Assembly (NCBI GenBank): GCA_964036155.1 | Contig: OZ038423.1 | Span: forward strand, 9,253,249-9,317,248 | Length of the DNA: 64,000 bases | Origin: Diploscapter coronatus | Lineage: Eukaryota; Nematoda; Chromadorea; Rhabditida; Rhabditidae | Reading direction: 5' to 3' | Shown: positions 54,701-64,000 of the stretch, one piece after another | Layout of the letters: each line of letters opens with the position of its first letter | Position numbering within the stretch: the first letter of the stretch is position 1 | Notes under the pieces: generated by a model | Database searches by the model: none | Told to the model about the DNA's origin: nothing | The model's input: the letters and a program-made list of their open reading frames with translations, nothing else | Position numbers and translations under genes: made by a program

Positions 54701-57700
54701 AATCACAGATTTGGTCTTATTGGACTAAAGTGTTCAAGCTTATTTGAGTTAAAATAACCAAATCACAACAACAAGTGTTGAAGTGGTTTAGCGAAATTAA
54801 TTTCTAATTAGCTTCTTTTAGATTCCTCTTCGGTAGCTGGATCATCTGGGCTTCCTCTGGTTGCAAGTGCTCCGTTGGGATTCCGAACGGCGACGATAGG
54901 TTAGAGATGTTTTCATCAGAACCAACTTCAAGCCAAAATTTCTAGGGAGTCGCTTCATATCGGCTGAATGGGATCCACCAGTTCAGAGAAATGGGGAAAT
55001 CAAGCGATATCACGTCTTCTACCGAGAAAGTGCTAGTGATCGGTAAGATCTACAGAAGCCTCTTGAAACTTACTGAATGTCTAACATTTGTTTCGTGTAA
55101 TTTAACATTTCAGCGAAGAGCACGTTGATTATTTACAACCGTGAGTATAGTAGTTTGCTGGCAATGCAATAGAAGTTTCGAGAGTCCTTTGAAACACTAT
55201 AAAAACGAGCTTGACTTCTAGTAGAGGAGTGATGATAAAAGCCAATGAAACGCTTTCCTTTGCATTTAATGAAAGCCTTCTAGAGAGTGAAATAGAATTT
55301 GTTGTTGAAGAAAAGAACCTGTTTGAATCTTGAAATTTCAGAGAACGAATGTTGAACACATCGTCAAATTCTATCACGATCACTAGTCTCCAGCCGAACA
55401 CTTTATATCTGATCAGAGTCGCTGCGGAAAATGAAGCTGGCATGGGCAAGAGCTCGGAAAATTTCAAGGCCACGACGAAGAGAGAACGTAGGAATTGGAA
55501 TTTTGATAAACAAATGATTGTTCGATTTTTAGAAGCGGTTCCTGGAAGAGTTGCAAATTTACAAGCGACAGCTCTTGGATCACAAACAATTGAAGTTCGT
55601 TGGGATCCTCCTCAAGGCGGTCCGCAACCTGTCAGATACAAACTTTTCTACATCAGGCACCCTGCAGACAACGATAAAGAGACGATGGTCACGGTAACGT
55701 CTAACAGAGTCTTCAGTGAATTATTTCACTTTTCTAGATCCAATCGACCGCCTACACCTTGCACGGAATGGACAAATTCACCGAGTATCTGATTCGAGTT
55801 GAAGCTGAAGGAGAAAATGGAAGTGGTCTAACAAGTGACGCGATTAAAGTCCGAACTCTATCCGATTTGCCTGCGGCTTCTCCAAGAGACATCGTTGCTG
55901 ATCCAGTAACGACGACCTCTATTCGAGTGACTTGGAAGGAACCAGATGAAGAGGCGGGGAATGGAGACATCACTGGGTACAAACTGAAGTACAAGACGAA
56001 GCAGAGGGGCAGCAAGGGCAGCACCTATGTCATCGATCCGACTGAGAAGGAGTTCACCATCTCTGGATTGGAGCCGGGAACTTCGTATGTTTCTTTCAGA
56101 GACGTCGATTCTAGCGAAATCACATTTACGTATTTCAGATACCTCGTCAGAATGGCAGTGATTAACCACAATGGCACTGGACCCTTCTCCGATTGGATTT
56201 CTGTCGATACTCCGCTCCAAGACAAGGAGGAAACTCTCCTTGGCGCGCCGAGAGAATTGCGACCTCAAGCTGGGCCAGATTACATCAACGTCGCTTGGCA
56301 ACCGCCTGCTGATGAAATGGTGCTGGTCAGAGGATATCAGGTATTTCTTCTAGCGAAGTGGAATGAAGACAGAATCGTTTTTAGATTGGCTGGGGTCACA
56401 ACATTCCGGATATCTCTTCTGAGCGTGTTCCAGGAAACGTGTTGAGGTACAAGATCACTGGTCTCAAGCCTGGTCGAGACTACGTCGTCTCACTCCGAGC
56501 CTTCAATCAACAGGGATCAGGATTCCCAATCTACGAGACTGTACGAACCCTGTCGCCAGCGATGATTCCTTCTACACGCGATTTCGAGGCTAGCATGTCT
56601 GAAACTGCTGGAAGTCCCTTGGGTGTAAATGCGGAGACACAATCCGCTACATCGATCAGAATAACTTGGACTGACGCCGATCCGAATGCCTTTAACACTA
56701 TGTGAGAATATACGCTGTTTTATATGGCAACTCGAATATTATGACAAGAGATGGAACGCTATGGCACGGTTTTTCGGATCATATAACTGGAAAAGTTCAA
56801 TGCATGAGGAAAGAAGAGCACTTCTCCGTTTATTGAAAACTGCTGTCATATTCCGAAAAGATCGTACCGTAGCGTGATATTTGCAAACTGTCGTTTCGTT
56901 ACATATCACAAAACGATTATTTCAGGTATACTGTTCGCTACAGTACAAGTGCCGATGGCAACCAACTGCGTTATGTCAATTCTACTGAGACCTGGGTTGT
57001 CGTGGAAGGGCTTCGTCCAGCTACCGAGTACGAATTCGCTGTCCGAGCAATTGTCAGCGGAGGAACAGCGGTATCTCCTTGGAGCATGGCTGTAAGAAAC
57101 AGGACGTGGGCTGCTGCACCTTCATCTGCGCCAAGAGACTTGACGATTCTGCCGGCCGCTTCTGGTAGATTCACATTTTCTTGGACACCTCTTTGATTCG
57201 TCGAACAAGTTGAGTTTCAGGAGACCCTCATTCCGTTTCTCTGAGCTGGCAACCACCAAAATACGCGAATGGTGAAATCGAAGAGTACTTGATTCTTTAT
57301 TCGGACAGAGAAAACGTACCAGACCGTGATTGGACGATAAACTACGTGGCCGGGGACAGATTGAGCCATCACATCAGTAATCTGCTGCCCAAAGCTAGCT
57401 ACTTCTTCAAGATACAGGCCAGAAATGAGAAAGGTAAGCCGATTTGTGACGGGGGTGAAAAAAACGAGTTGAAATTCAGGTTACGGCCCATTTTCTCCGA
57501 TTGTTCGCTTCACTCCAGCTGGCGGTGTTCAACTATCGTCGAATTCCCGCCCTTCTTCCGAACAGGCTGACTTTGGCCGACTTTTCCGAACTCTGACAGC
57601 GAATCCAGTCTATATCGTCGTGATCGGCTGTGTCTTCCTACTCATTCTGGTGTGCGTTATTGGAGCTGCGGTCTGCGTCATGAAGAAGTAAGCCTAATGA

Positions 57701-60017
57701 TTTTTAGCGATTACGAAAACTCCTAATTTAGGAGTTCTTCGAGAAAGAACAGCGGATACACCGCTGGAAAAAAGACGAACACATCGCCTGGAACGGACAT
57801 GTGGATACAGTCGACAGGAAATCACATTCGAGGAGCCAGTACGTAATTTTCGCTTTTGAAGTTTTCGCATTACTTCAAATTTACACTGACAAGACGACGA
57901 AATGATTCATTGATGATCAATATCTATGGAAAAGTCCAAAAGAACTTTCAATGAATCATTCTCACAGAAAATATAAAAAATTGTATCTGGTCCAAGCTTC
58001 AGTTATCTTGTATGCTCACAAGCTATACCGCTGCACAAAATCATCATTTATTCATTCATACCGATATTGTGATACCCCAATTTATCACGAATAATATGCA
58101 AGTTACGCCAATTTTCAAAGCCCTATAACAAACTCGAAAAATGGATTGTGAATGTAGCCCTTTCTACAGCATCCGACTACATGGTCGACAATCTGGCGAC
58201 AGCCGTTCTGAGCGGACCTGAAATCGTTGAGTCTCCTCCACCGAGATATCAAACACTCCAAGGTGAGAAATCTAACATCAAATGCAAATCACTCCATGAT
58301 TTACCAATTCACCTTCTAACGAGTCGAGTATCCCTCTGTTCATATCTCTCCTTTGGCCTACCTTATGTTAAAACCTCCGTTTAAAACAAATGAAAAGTCT
58401 ACAAATGTGTGCATGCTGGGCCTCTCGTAAAGATCTCAATTCATGCAAGAAATGCATTATGCACAGCAAATTTTTGGTGACAGGAAGTTGCCTAAAGCCG
58501 CAAGAAAAGGCATGCGCAAATTCGTAAATCTGTTGTAAAATCTCGAAAAAAAAAGATCTTATTCTTACCTGTTGTAAACCTTCGTTCGTTCTCAGACTCT
58601 GCTTACGGAAGTGTCTCTATTCGGAATAGTCGAACACCGGTTCGACAAAGTGTCTCTAGCTATGAAGAGACAGAGTTCCGCGGAGGAATCAACAATTCTG
58701 AAGGAGTCTATGGTCGGCCTACTGCTCGCGCTAAACCAATCGTTGTGGCATATCCACCAACAACTTCTTCTGGAGCTGGGAAACAGAACGATGATTATCA
58801 CAGTATGTGTCGTGTTGTTAGGAATGAACTTTATGGATTGTGAAACTCTTTTTTTATAGAGAACTTTAGTCGGAGCTTTACATTTTTCTGAACATTTCTT
58901 GATATCGTTGAAGAGTACACTCAAATAATGTCTAGTCAAAAGAATGCGCTATTGCAGTGCTGTCAAAGTGTTTAGATCGAAAGATAGAAGTAACATAGAG
59001 CTTCTAAAAAGTCAGAAGAGATTCTGAATCGTAAACTTCAGGTCAAGGTACTCTGTCCAGGAGTTATCACCAATCTTCATCTAGTCTGGAAGGCCGACAA
59101 CGAACTCCACAAGTCGTGTACACCGGTTTAGCGAGGCATCAGGTAGGAGTATCAGCTGTCGACGACGATAAATAACTGGAGTTTTCAGCCAATCGCCAAA
59201 ATAGACTTCTCTGATTCACCTTACGGTTCTTCGTCAGCTTTAACCTCTGCCACACCTCCACTTCCGTCTCAAGCTCCACCCCTCGGTCCGCCTCAAGTCC
59301 TCGATGGATATCGTACTCTGCGAGGAACACCACCCAATTCCGCTAGTGCATTGAGGTATACGAGCCCCAGAAAAAAACCTCCCAAATGTTAAAGTTTCAG
59401 ATCATTCACGGCTCTATCTGGTGCAACTCCGCCTCCAACACTGCCTCCCAATGCCAATCGACCTGTCCTAGTTACAGCTGGTACGAGACAACTACCAGTT
59501 GGAAGAGCGACCGCTCAACCGAGAGTTAACGTATCGAATATCTACAAGTAAGAAAATTCGAAAAAAAGCATTGAAGAGGTAATAAAATTCCAGTTCGTAC
59601 GCGACCTGCTCGAATGATGTCGACTCCGAAAAGAAGCACGCCCTAGCAGACGTCGAAATGCGAAGCAACACCTCCGGAGCTGGAAGCACTTCTGGAATTG
59701 GAACTGGAGGAGATATGCAGGTAGATCATTGAAATAAACATGCGGAGCATTACTTGTGAAAATTTTGAAATTGGAATTCAAAATTTCTTGGCTTCGATTA
59801 TGGAAAGAAAGCTGAACTTCAGAGAAAAAACTCAGATTTGAAAATTTTTGATACCAAATTTCAACTTCGCACGTCTCTTTTTATAAACTTTGAGTCCGAA
59901 TTGCTGATTACAAAAATTTAGCCTTCAAATTCGGTCGAAGAACTGAATGATCAAATGGAGAATCTGGACACGATGATCAACGATCTACAGGCGTTGCAGC
60001 ACGAATTCACAACCTGA
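45712..60017 (+). CDS. unc-40: Netrin receptor DCC/neogenin homolog UNC-40
   Basis: Axon-guidance receptor for netrin (UNC-6). 28 exons: 45712-45826, 50210-50375, 51723-51951, 52218-52278, 53585-53725, 53771-54055, 54101-54263, 54313-54422, 54470-54547, 54822-54899, 54946-55042, 55114-55140, 55342-55487, 55533-55693, 55738-56084, 56139-56340, 56385-56701, 56926-57164, 57221-57433, 57480-57687, 57732-57838, 58170-58262, 58596-58802, 59042-59142, 59189-59355, 59401-59547, 59594-59720, 59922-60017; 1475 aa (human DCC 1447). Order: signal peptide (1-27), four Ig domains with Cys pairs (HCQY/YQCIV, HCLT/YKCVL, ECLV/YICRA, ECQS/YQCLV), six FN3 domains, TM about 1102-1124 ([20 protein letters not shown]), Pro-rich cytoplasmic P2-like region, and P3 motif [18 protein letters not shown] at the end. 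FN3-6 ([21 protein letters not shown]) is almost human-like. Intron 1 is 4.4 kb. Confidence 0.97.
45827..50209 (+). other. Large first intron of unc-40
   Basis: 4.38 kb, ten to a hundred times the usual intron here. No nested gene could be supported on either strand. It contains a (CT)n run at 48961-48976 and AT-rich sequence. First introns of this size often hold enhancers, but nothing specific is visible. Confidence 0.5.
52820..53562. repeat. Fold-back (long inverted repeat) element in unc-40 intron 4
   Basis: Two arms of about 170 bp, 52820-52990 and 53386-53562, are imperfect reverse complements. They share ATATTAGGCTACATA, CAGATCCGG/CCGGATCTG, ATTTTTGGA and GAATCCAT blocks in the same order. 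The 400-bp centre is AT-rich. Both arms read as similar peptides in opposite ORFs only because they are inverted copies. No transposase. Confidence 0.78.
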
Positions 60018-60623
60018 ACAACTTTTTCCCAACTTAGAAGAAAATTTCTCAATTATTTGATTTATTTGTTATAGCGTTTATTTCGTTGCGTTTCGATATT
60101 TTTGAGTTGCATTTTTGGTTCTTTGAAATTCACTCATTGCACTGTCATTCCTCCAAAAACATGTCAATTCATTGAATTTGTCATTTTCAGTTAGCAATAT
60201 TTTATTATCGTCGATTTTTTTCAAAACTTTATGCATTGCTTTTCTGCTCACGCGAGTTGTTGTTGTTCATTATTTTCATCACTTTCATGCTGTAAATATT
60301 CTATTTTCTGAAGTTTTCTTCCTAATTTATTAGCTTTCCGTAATTCTATTTGGTGCCACTAAAAAGTTTCCCCAGATTTTCAATATCGTCTACTCTTCTA
60401 GTGCTTTCCATTCTAAACCTTAGTGCTCCTGTAGCTTATATCCACATGACTCATCCAATTTCCTTATCGTCAGCTATCTCTTTCAAATGGTCTCACTTAT
60501 TTTTTGAACATATACTAATTTCTTCGTTGTACTTTTTTAACATGCAGCCTAAAAACTGCGCTCGAAAACGTGTATTCTTGCTTGCCTATTCATGCTGTTT
60601 TGTATTTTTATCCAACTTTGGAG

Positions 60624-60629
60624 AATAAA
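60624..60629 (+). promoter_or_regulatory. Likely poly(A) signal of unc-40
   Basis: AATAAA about 600 nt after the stop codon in the pyrimidine-rich 3' region; no closer canonical signal was found, implying a long 3' UTR. Confidence 0.5.
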
Positions 60630-61430
60630 AATTTGAATCTTGAAAATAAGCATCGAACAACGAAAAACTGAGGTGTCGAGTCATCATGAAAGTTTACCTT
60701 TCATGCCTTGCTCTTCAATTTTCACATATCCTGAATCCTAAAAAAATTAGTTAGGTAAAAAGTTTAGACTTAATTTGAAATCTAGTTTAGCTTTGAAAAC
60801 TTTTATCTTGATCTTCACTATGTCACGGCATTCCCGTATCGTTTTCAGATGCTTATAACACATTTTTAATTTTCTTTAGCATTCGAGAAGTTAGTTCTAT
60901 TAGTCTCGTGAAAAATTGGTTATCTTTCAGCAAGCTGTCTTCATTTCTCTTTCAAAAAATGACTTACCATCATTTTGTATTCCAAAAAGTCCACAGAATA
61001 TTAGTTTTCTAGAAAAGTTTAATGAAAACTTATTTGAAGTTAAGATGATCATTTTGGGACGTTTCAAGACAACTGGTTATTGAAATTCAAACTTCGATAA
61101 ATTCAATATATGACAATTTCCCATGCAAATCATTTGGCTTTTCAAGATCTTTTTCTGCGTTTATGATTCGGAACAGGGACAAATCGTATAAATATTTGTA
61201 TTTAGAAAAATTTACCACTATGAACAGAAAATTTTCATCAAGGATAAGTAATTTCTGGACCCGTAGGAAACGTAAAACTTTGTTCACTGAAATGTAGATA
61301 CATGAATGGGAAATTCGGTACGCATTGGAAAGAGATCTACTAGCTAGAAATAGTTTTCGGTAGCCTTACTTTAGACGAAGATCTAGGTAATTTTTGCATT
61401 ATTTATAAAAGAAAGTTCCTTCTTCAAGAT
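60630..61430. other. unc-40 / exchanger spacer
   Basis: About 0.8 kb between convergent genes, AT-rich, no supported feature. Confidence 0.4.
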
Positions 61431-63991
61431 TTAGCAGATATTGAGTGGGCAGATTAGCCAGTCGGTTTCGAGGCCAACAGAAAATACGCAGAAAGCGATG
61501 TAGGAAACGATCATCAAAATACCAAAAATCTAAAAATTAGCGTTTCGATCGTAATCTAAAGATATGTGTAAACTAGTGTTGGGCGGAAATTCCGTTTCCG
61601 TCTTCCGAAATCTGAAAATGCGCTTTCCGCCCAACATTGATGCGAACCTTATTCATTCTCCAATGCGATACAAAAATGGCGAATACTAGAACGATTAGCA
61701 TAACAAATAACATCCCGACGGAGCAGAGAAGTCCTTTGCTGAAATTGCATCACGATTTAGAATTCTTTAAGACCATTGGGGTTAACCTGCTAACAGATAT
61801 AAAACTGGCAGGTGTGTCGCTGCGAATTTGTTCAATGATGAAGAACAGTAGCCAAGGAATTGGCAGGCTTAATTAGAGGAATTATCTCGGCAGCTTTGAG
61901 TGGATTAGAAAATTACCCGACGCAGACGTCGAAGATGTTGCTCCCAACCGAACTCGACACCGCCATGTCGCCGAGCCCTTTCCGAGCGACGATAACGCTA
62001 AATTGACTGATCAGGTTTTGCGTAATTACCGATGATTGCCTGGTAATCAAATCTGGAATTGACGTTCCTGCAGCCAGAATCGTCAGACCAATGATTTCTG
62101 TCGGTATGACCAGCGTTTCTCCAATAGTGTTGGCCCACCAAACCATGAGATACGAGAAGAAGGCGATCCACAAAATCGATACGACGAATGTGACTGGATA
62201 CCAGTTCCGGCATTCCTGTGACAGATGTCAGTTGACTTGCTTTATAGTTGTCGAATTTACCGGTTTCCTGACATCAGGGACCGTGACCCACATAGGAACT
62301 AAAACGGGCACCAGAATTACATAAGTCAGTCTGAAATTTCACGATCGTCAAGTTGATTTTTAGCAACTTTGGAACCTTTTTAGCCACTCATCCGGCCAAC
62401 TCATGTCTAGTGGTTTTTCCTCTTCCTCTTCAAGTAAGCTCTTCTGAAAATAGCAGGTCAGCAGGAATGAACGAAAGCTGGCATTCTTACGATTTCCTCG
62501 ATCTGTGAATGTTTCCGATTTCTGGGGATAGATCCTCTGGATGCTGTTCGAGGTGAACGAGGAGTAGAATTTGACAGAGGCAAACCCTCGTTAACTGATG
62601 GAGGTCGATAGACAGCTTCATGCGGACGAGTCATTGATGGAGATCGATGGTCACTGATTCGGGAAGAATCTTCTTCCTCGGATTCACCTAGAACTTTTGA
62701 AATGACTTGAAAGTTGTCGCTGATACGTAATACGCTCACCCTGTATATTTGTAAGAAATTTGAAACTTTTGAAGTATCAACAGAATTCTCTCACCTTCAG
62801 GCAACTGTTCGAGTGTATGGTTCATAAGCTGCATGATCCCGGTACGAAACATCGTGCCAGAATGCAGAATGGGCAGAGATTGCCGACGGCCGGCTGACAT
62901 TCTTCTGAATGAGCCGCTGAATAAAGACGAGCCATTTGTTAGACCGAAGCGAACAGAAGCAGTACAGTGCAGTGTGGTTATGATAAAAGCACGACACTAC
63001 ACTCATTTTTATGCTTGGATATTTGGCAGAGGCTTTTTTAATCTGGAGTAGAGTTAAAACTTCTGCCTACCATCGATGAAATGGTTTTCTTATCCTCATT
63101 TTTCATTTTTCTTTTTTTTAATAAAATAGGTTGATACAAATGTTCTTTGACGAGTTATGAAAAAAAAAAACGTTTGGGGAAACTCTTCTAATGACACTGT
63201 TGCAGAGTGAATGCTAGTGACTCGAAAGAAAATTATCGATAGCTCTTCAAGCAATCATGTCAGTTTGATCAGTCTACTATGATAGAATCACAAGTTTCCA
63301 ACGCAGCTAGAAGCTACGCCTTCATAGGCATCCTAGTTTTAATTTCACAACAACGCTACTCCACGTCTTCAAATATCAGCAGCTTACCTCCGAAGTGAGT
63401 TATGCCTTCCAATTCGAGCACTGTCGGAATCGTTTGGATCGGGAGTTACCTAAAGTTTGTGCTCCTCTTTATGCATTCAGTCAGTTGACTCACTTTAACC
63501 ACAGAATGCTCAGCAGCCTGTAAACCATTTGTGCTCAAATTGTTGTTCGATCTAGGCTGGTTTAGTGTCATCGTTTCGGATTCTTTGCTGGATTCGATAT
63601 CATCGATCTTAATCACGATTTCTTTTCTTGAAAACTCATCTTAAAAATTACTAACCTTTCCTCCCTTAATCCATGACTCTAACTGGACGTTATACTTCAT
63701 TATCGTGCAATAGATAATGTAGACGATAAATAGAGCTAAAGCTTCGAAGAACGTTATCTAAAATTGAAAAGGCTTCGTAATTTTTCAAGGTTGTTTTTAC
63801 TCTCTCGTCGAAGAAAAAGAATACCAGCATAGCTAGCGCTATCATGTAGATAGAGACATCCCTGAAATTTGGTTTATTTTTAGAAAAAAACATAATATAC
63901 CGAAATAGAGGCCACCATGTCAAATCGAGTACTGTCTTGGAGAATAGCGTACAAAATGCTAGCACGCAGAGAATGTTGAACGTTGCAGAGC
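61431..63991 (-). CDS. K+-dependent Na+/Ca2+ exchanger (SLC24/NCKX), 5' part beyond the right edge
   Basis: Plasma-membrane exchanger that extrudes Ca2+ and K+ against Na+. 14 visible exons (minus): 63901-63991, 63801-63861, 63656-63757, 63494-63607, 63388-63449, 62795-62904, 62491-62687, 62376-62443, 62261-62330, 62040-62215, 61917-61997, 61787-61867, 61648-61738, 61431-61529; 466 C-terminal residues. The first exon starts at the end of the alpha-1 repeat ([11 protein letters not shown]) and continues LTWWPLFRD. Then comes [12 protein letters not shown], a long Ser/Thr/Pro-rich cytosolic loop, [19 protein letters not shown], and the alpha-2 repeat: [69 protein letters not shown] distinguishes NCKX from NCX. 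The end is HWRMNK and a last helix. The intron that splits ITS|VIV has a GC donor (62039-62038, CCAG|GCAATC). Confidence 0.95.
61576..61637. repeat. Tiny inverted-repeat element in the exchanger's last intron
   Basis: 62 bp with terminal inverted repeats GTTGGGCGGAAA (left) and TTTCCGCCCAAC (right), 12 bp perfect, about 38 bp of interior. The ends (GTGTTGGGCGG) recall hAT-type non-autonomous elements, but no clear 8-bp duplication was found. Confidence 0.55.
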
Positions 63992-64000
63992 CTGAAATTG

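Noticed and set aside
63608..63655. A 21-29-nt intron in the exchanger using acceptors at 63628 or 63636
   Set aside because: Too short for splicing or gives a stop; the acceptor at 63609-63608 leaves a normal 48-nt intron and correct phase.

Overview
This is genomic DNA from a nematode, probably a rhabditid-type one. The evidence is a cuticle collagen gene with the nematode-specific layout, many tiny introns (about 43-60 nt) ending in TTTCAG, 3' splice sites sitting directly on start codons as expected for spliced-leader trans-splicing, an F-box gene/pseudogene pair, and small secreted proteins of nematode type. No bacterial, organellar, tRNA or rRNA sequence was seen. Exon models were built by hand from reading-frame continuity and splice sites. 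Nine complete models (TMEM94, ABCB7, the nested secreted gene, TMEM50, the TSP1 gene, ZIP, APRT, NUP153 and UNC-40/DCC) have total lengths divisible by three. The collagen model also does, whichever version of its exon 7 is used.

Layout, left to right: CARMIL/CRML-1 (-, cut by the left edge); cuticle collagen (+) with a 1272-bp mariner transposon in its first intron; TMEM94 ER P-type-ATPase-like protein (-); mitochondrial ABC transporter ABCB7/ABTM-1 (+) with a small secreted-protein gene nested antisense in its first intron; TMEM50 (+); an F-box pseudogene fragment and an F-box-like gene (+); a small TSP1-domain secreted protein (-); a ZIP1/2/3-type zinc transporter (-); adenine phosphoribosyltransferase (+); nucleoporin NUP153/NPP-7 (-); netrin receptor DCC/UNC-40 (+); and a K+-dependent Na+/Ca2+ exchanger (-, cut by the right edge). 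Apart from abtm-1, TMEM50 and the F-box genes on + and the TSP1/ZIP pair on -, neighbours alternate strand, so there is little room for operons; abtm-1 to TMEM50 is the only plausible operon-like pair.

The genes are ordinary conserved loci with no single shared pathway, and I found no multi-gene novel system. The APRT - NUP153 - UNC-40 order matches, from memory, a C. elegans chromosome I neighbourhood, so this is probably the same ancestral chromosome element.

The most interesting observations are: (i) a mariner insertion whose TA target duplication recreates the 3' splice site of a collagen intron; (ii) a collagen exon with TTTTCAT where TTTTCAG is expected, with a fallback AG that would drop exactly four Gly-X-Y triplets; (iii) four GC-AG introns among roughly 140; (iv) an F-box-like gene whose last coding exon is one arm of a long inverted repeat; (v) several small inverted-repeat elements confined to introns; and (vi) an extra intracellular loop in the ZIP transporter that includes an exon inferred only from phase.
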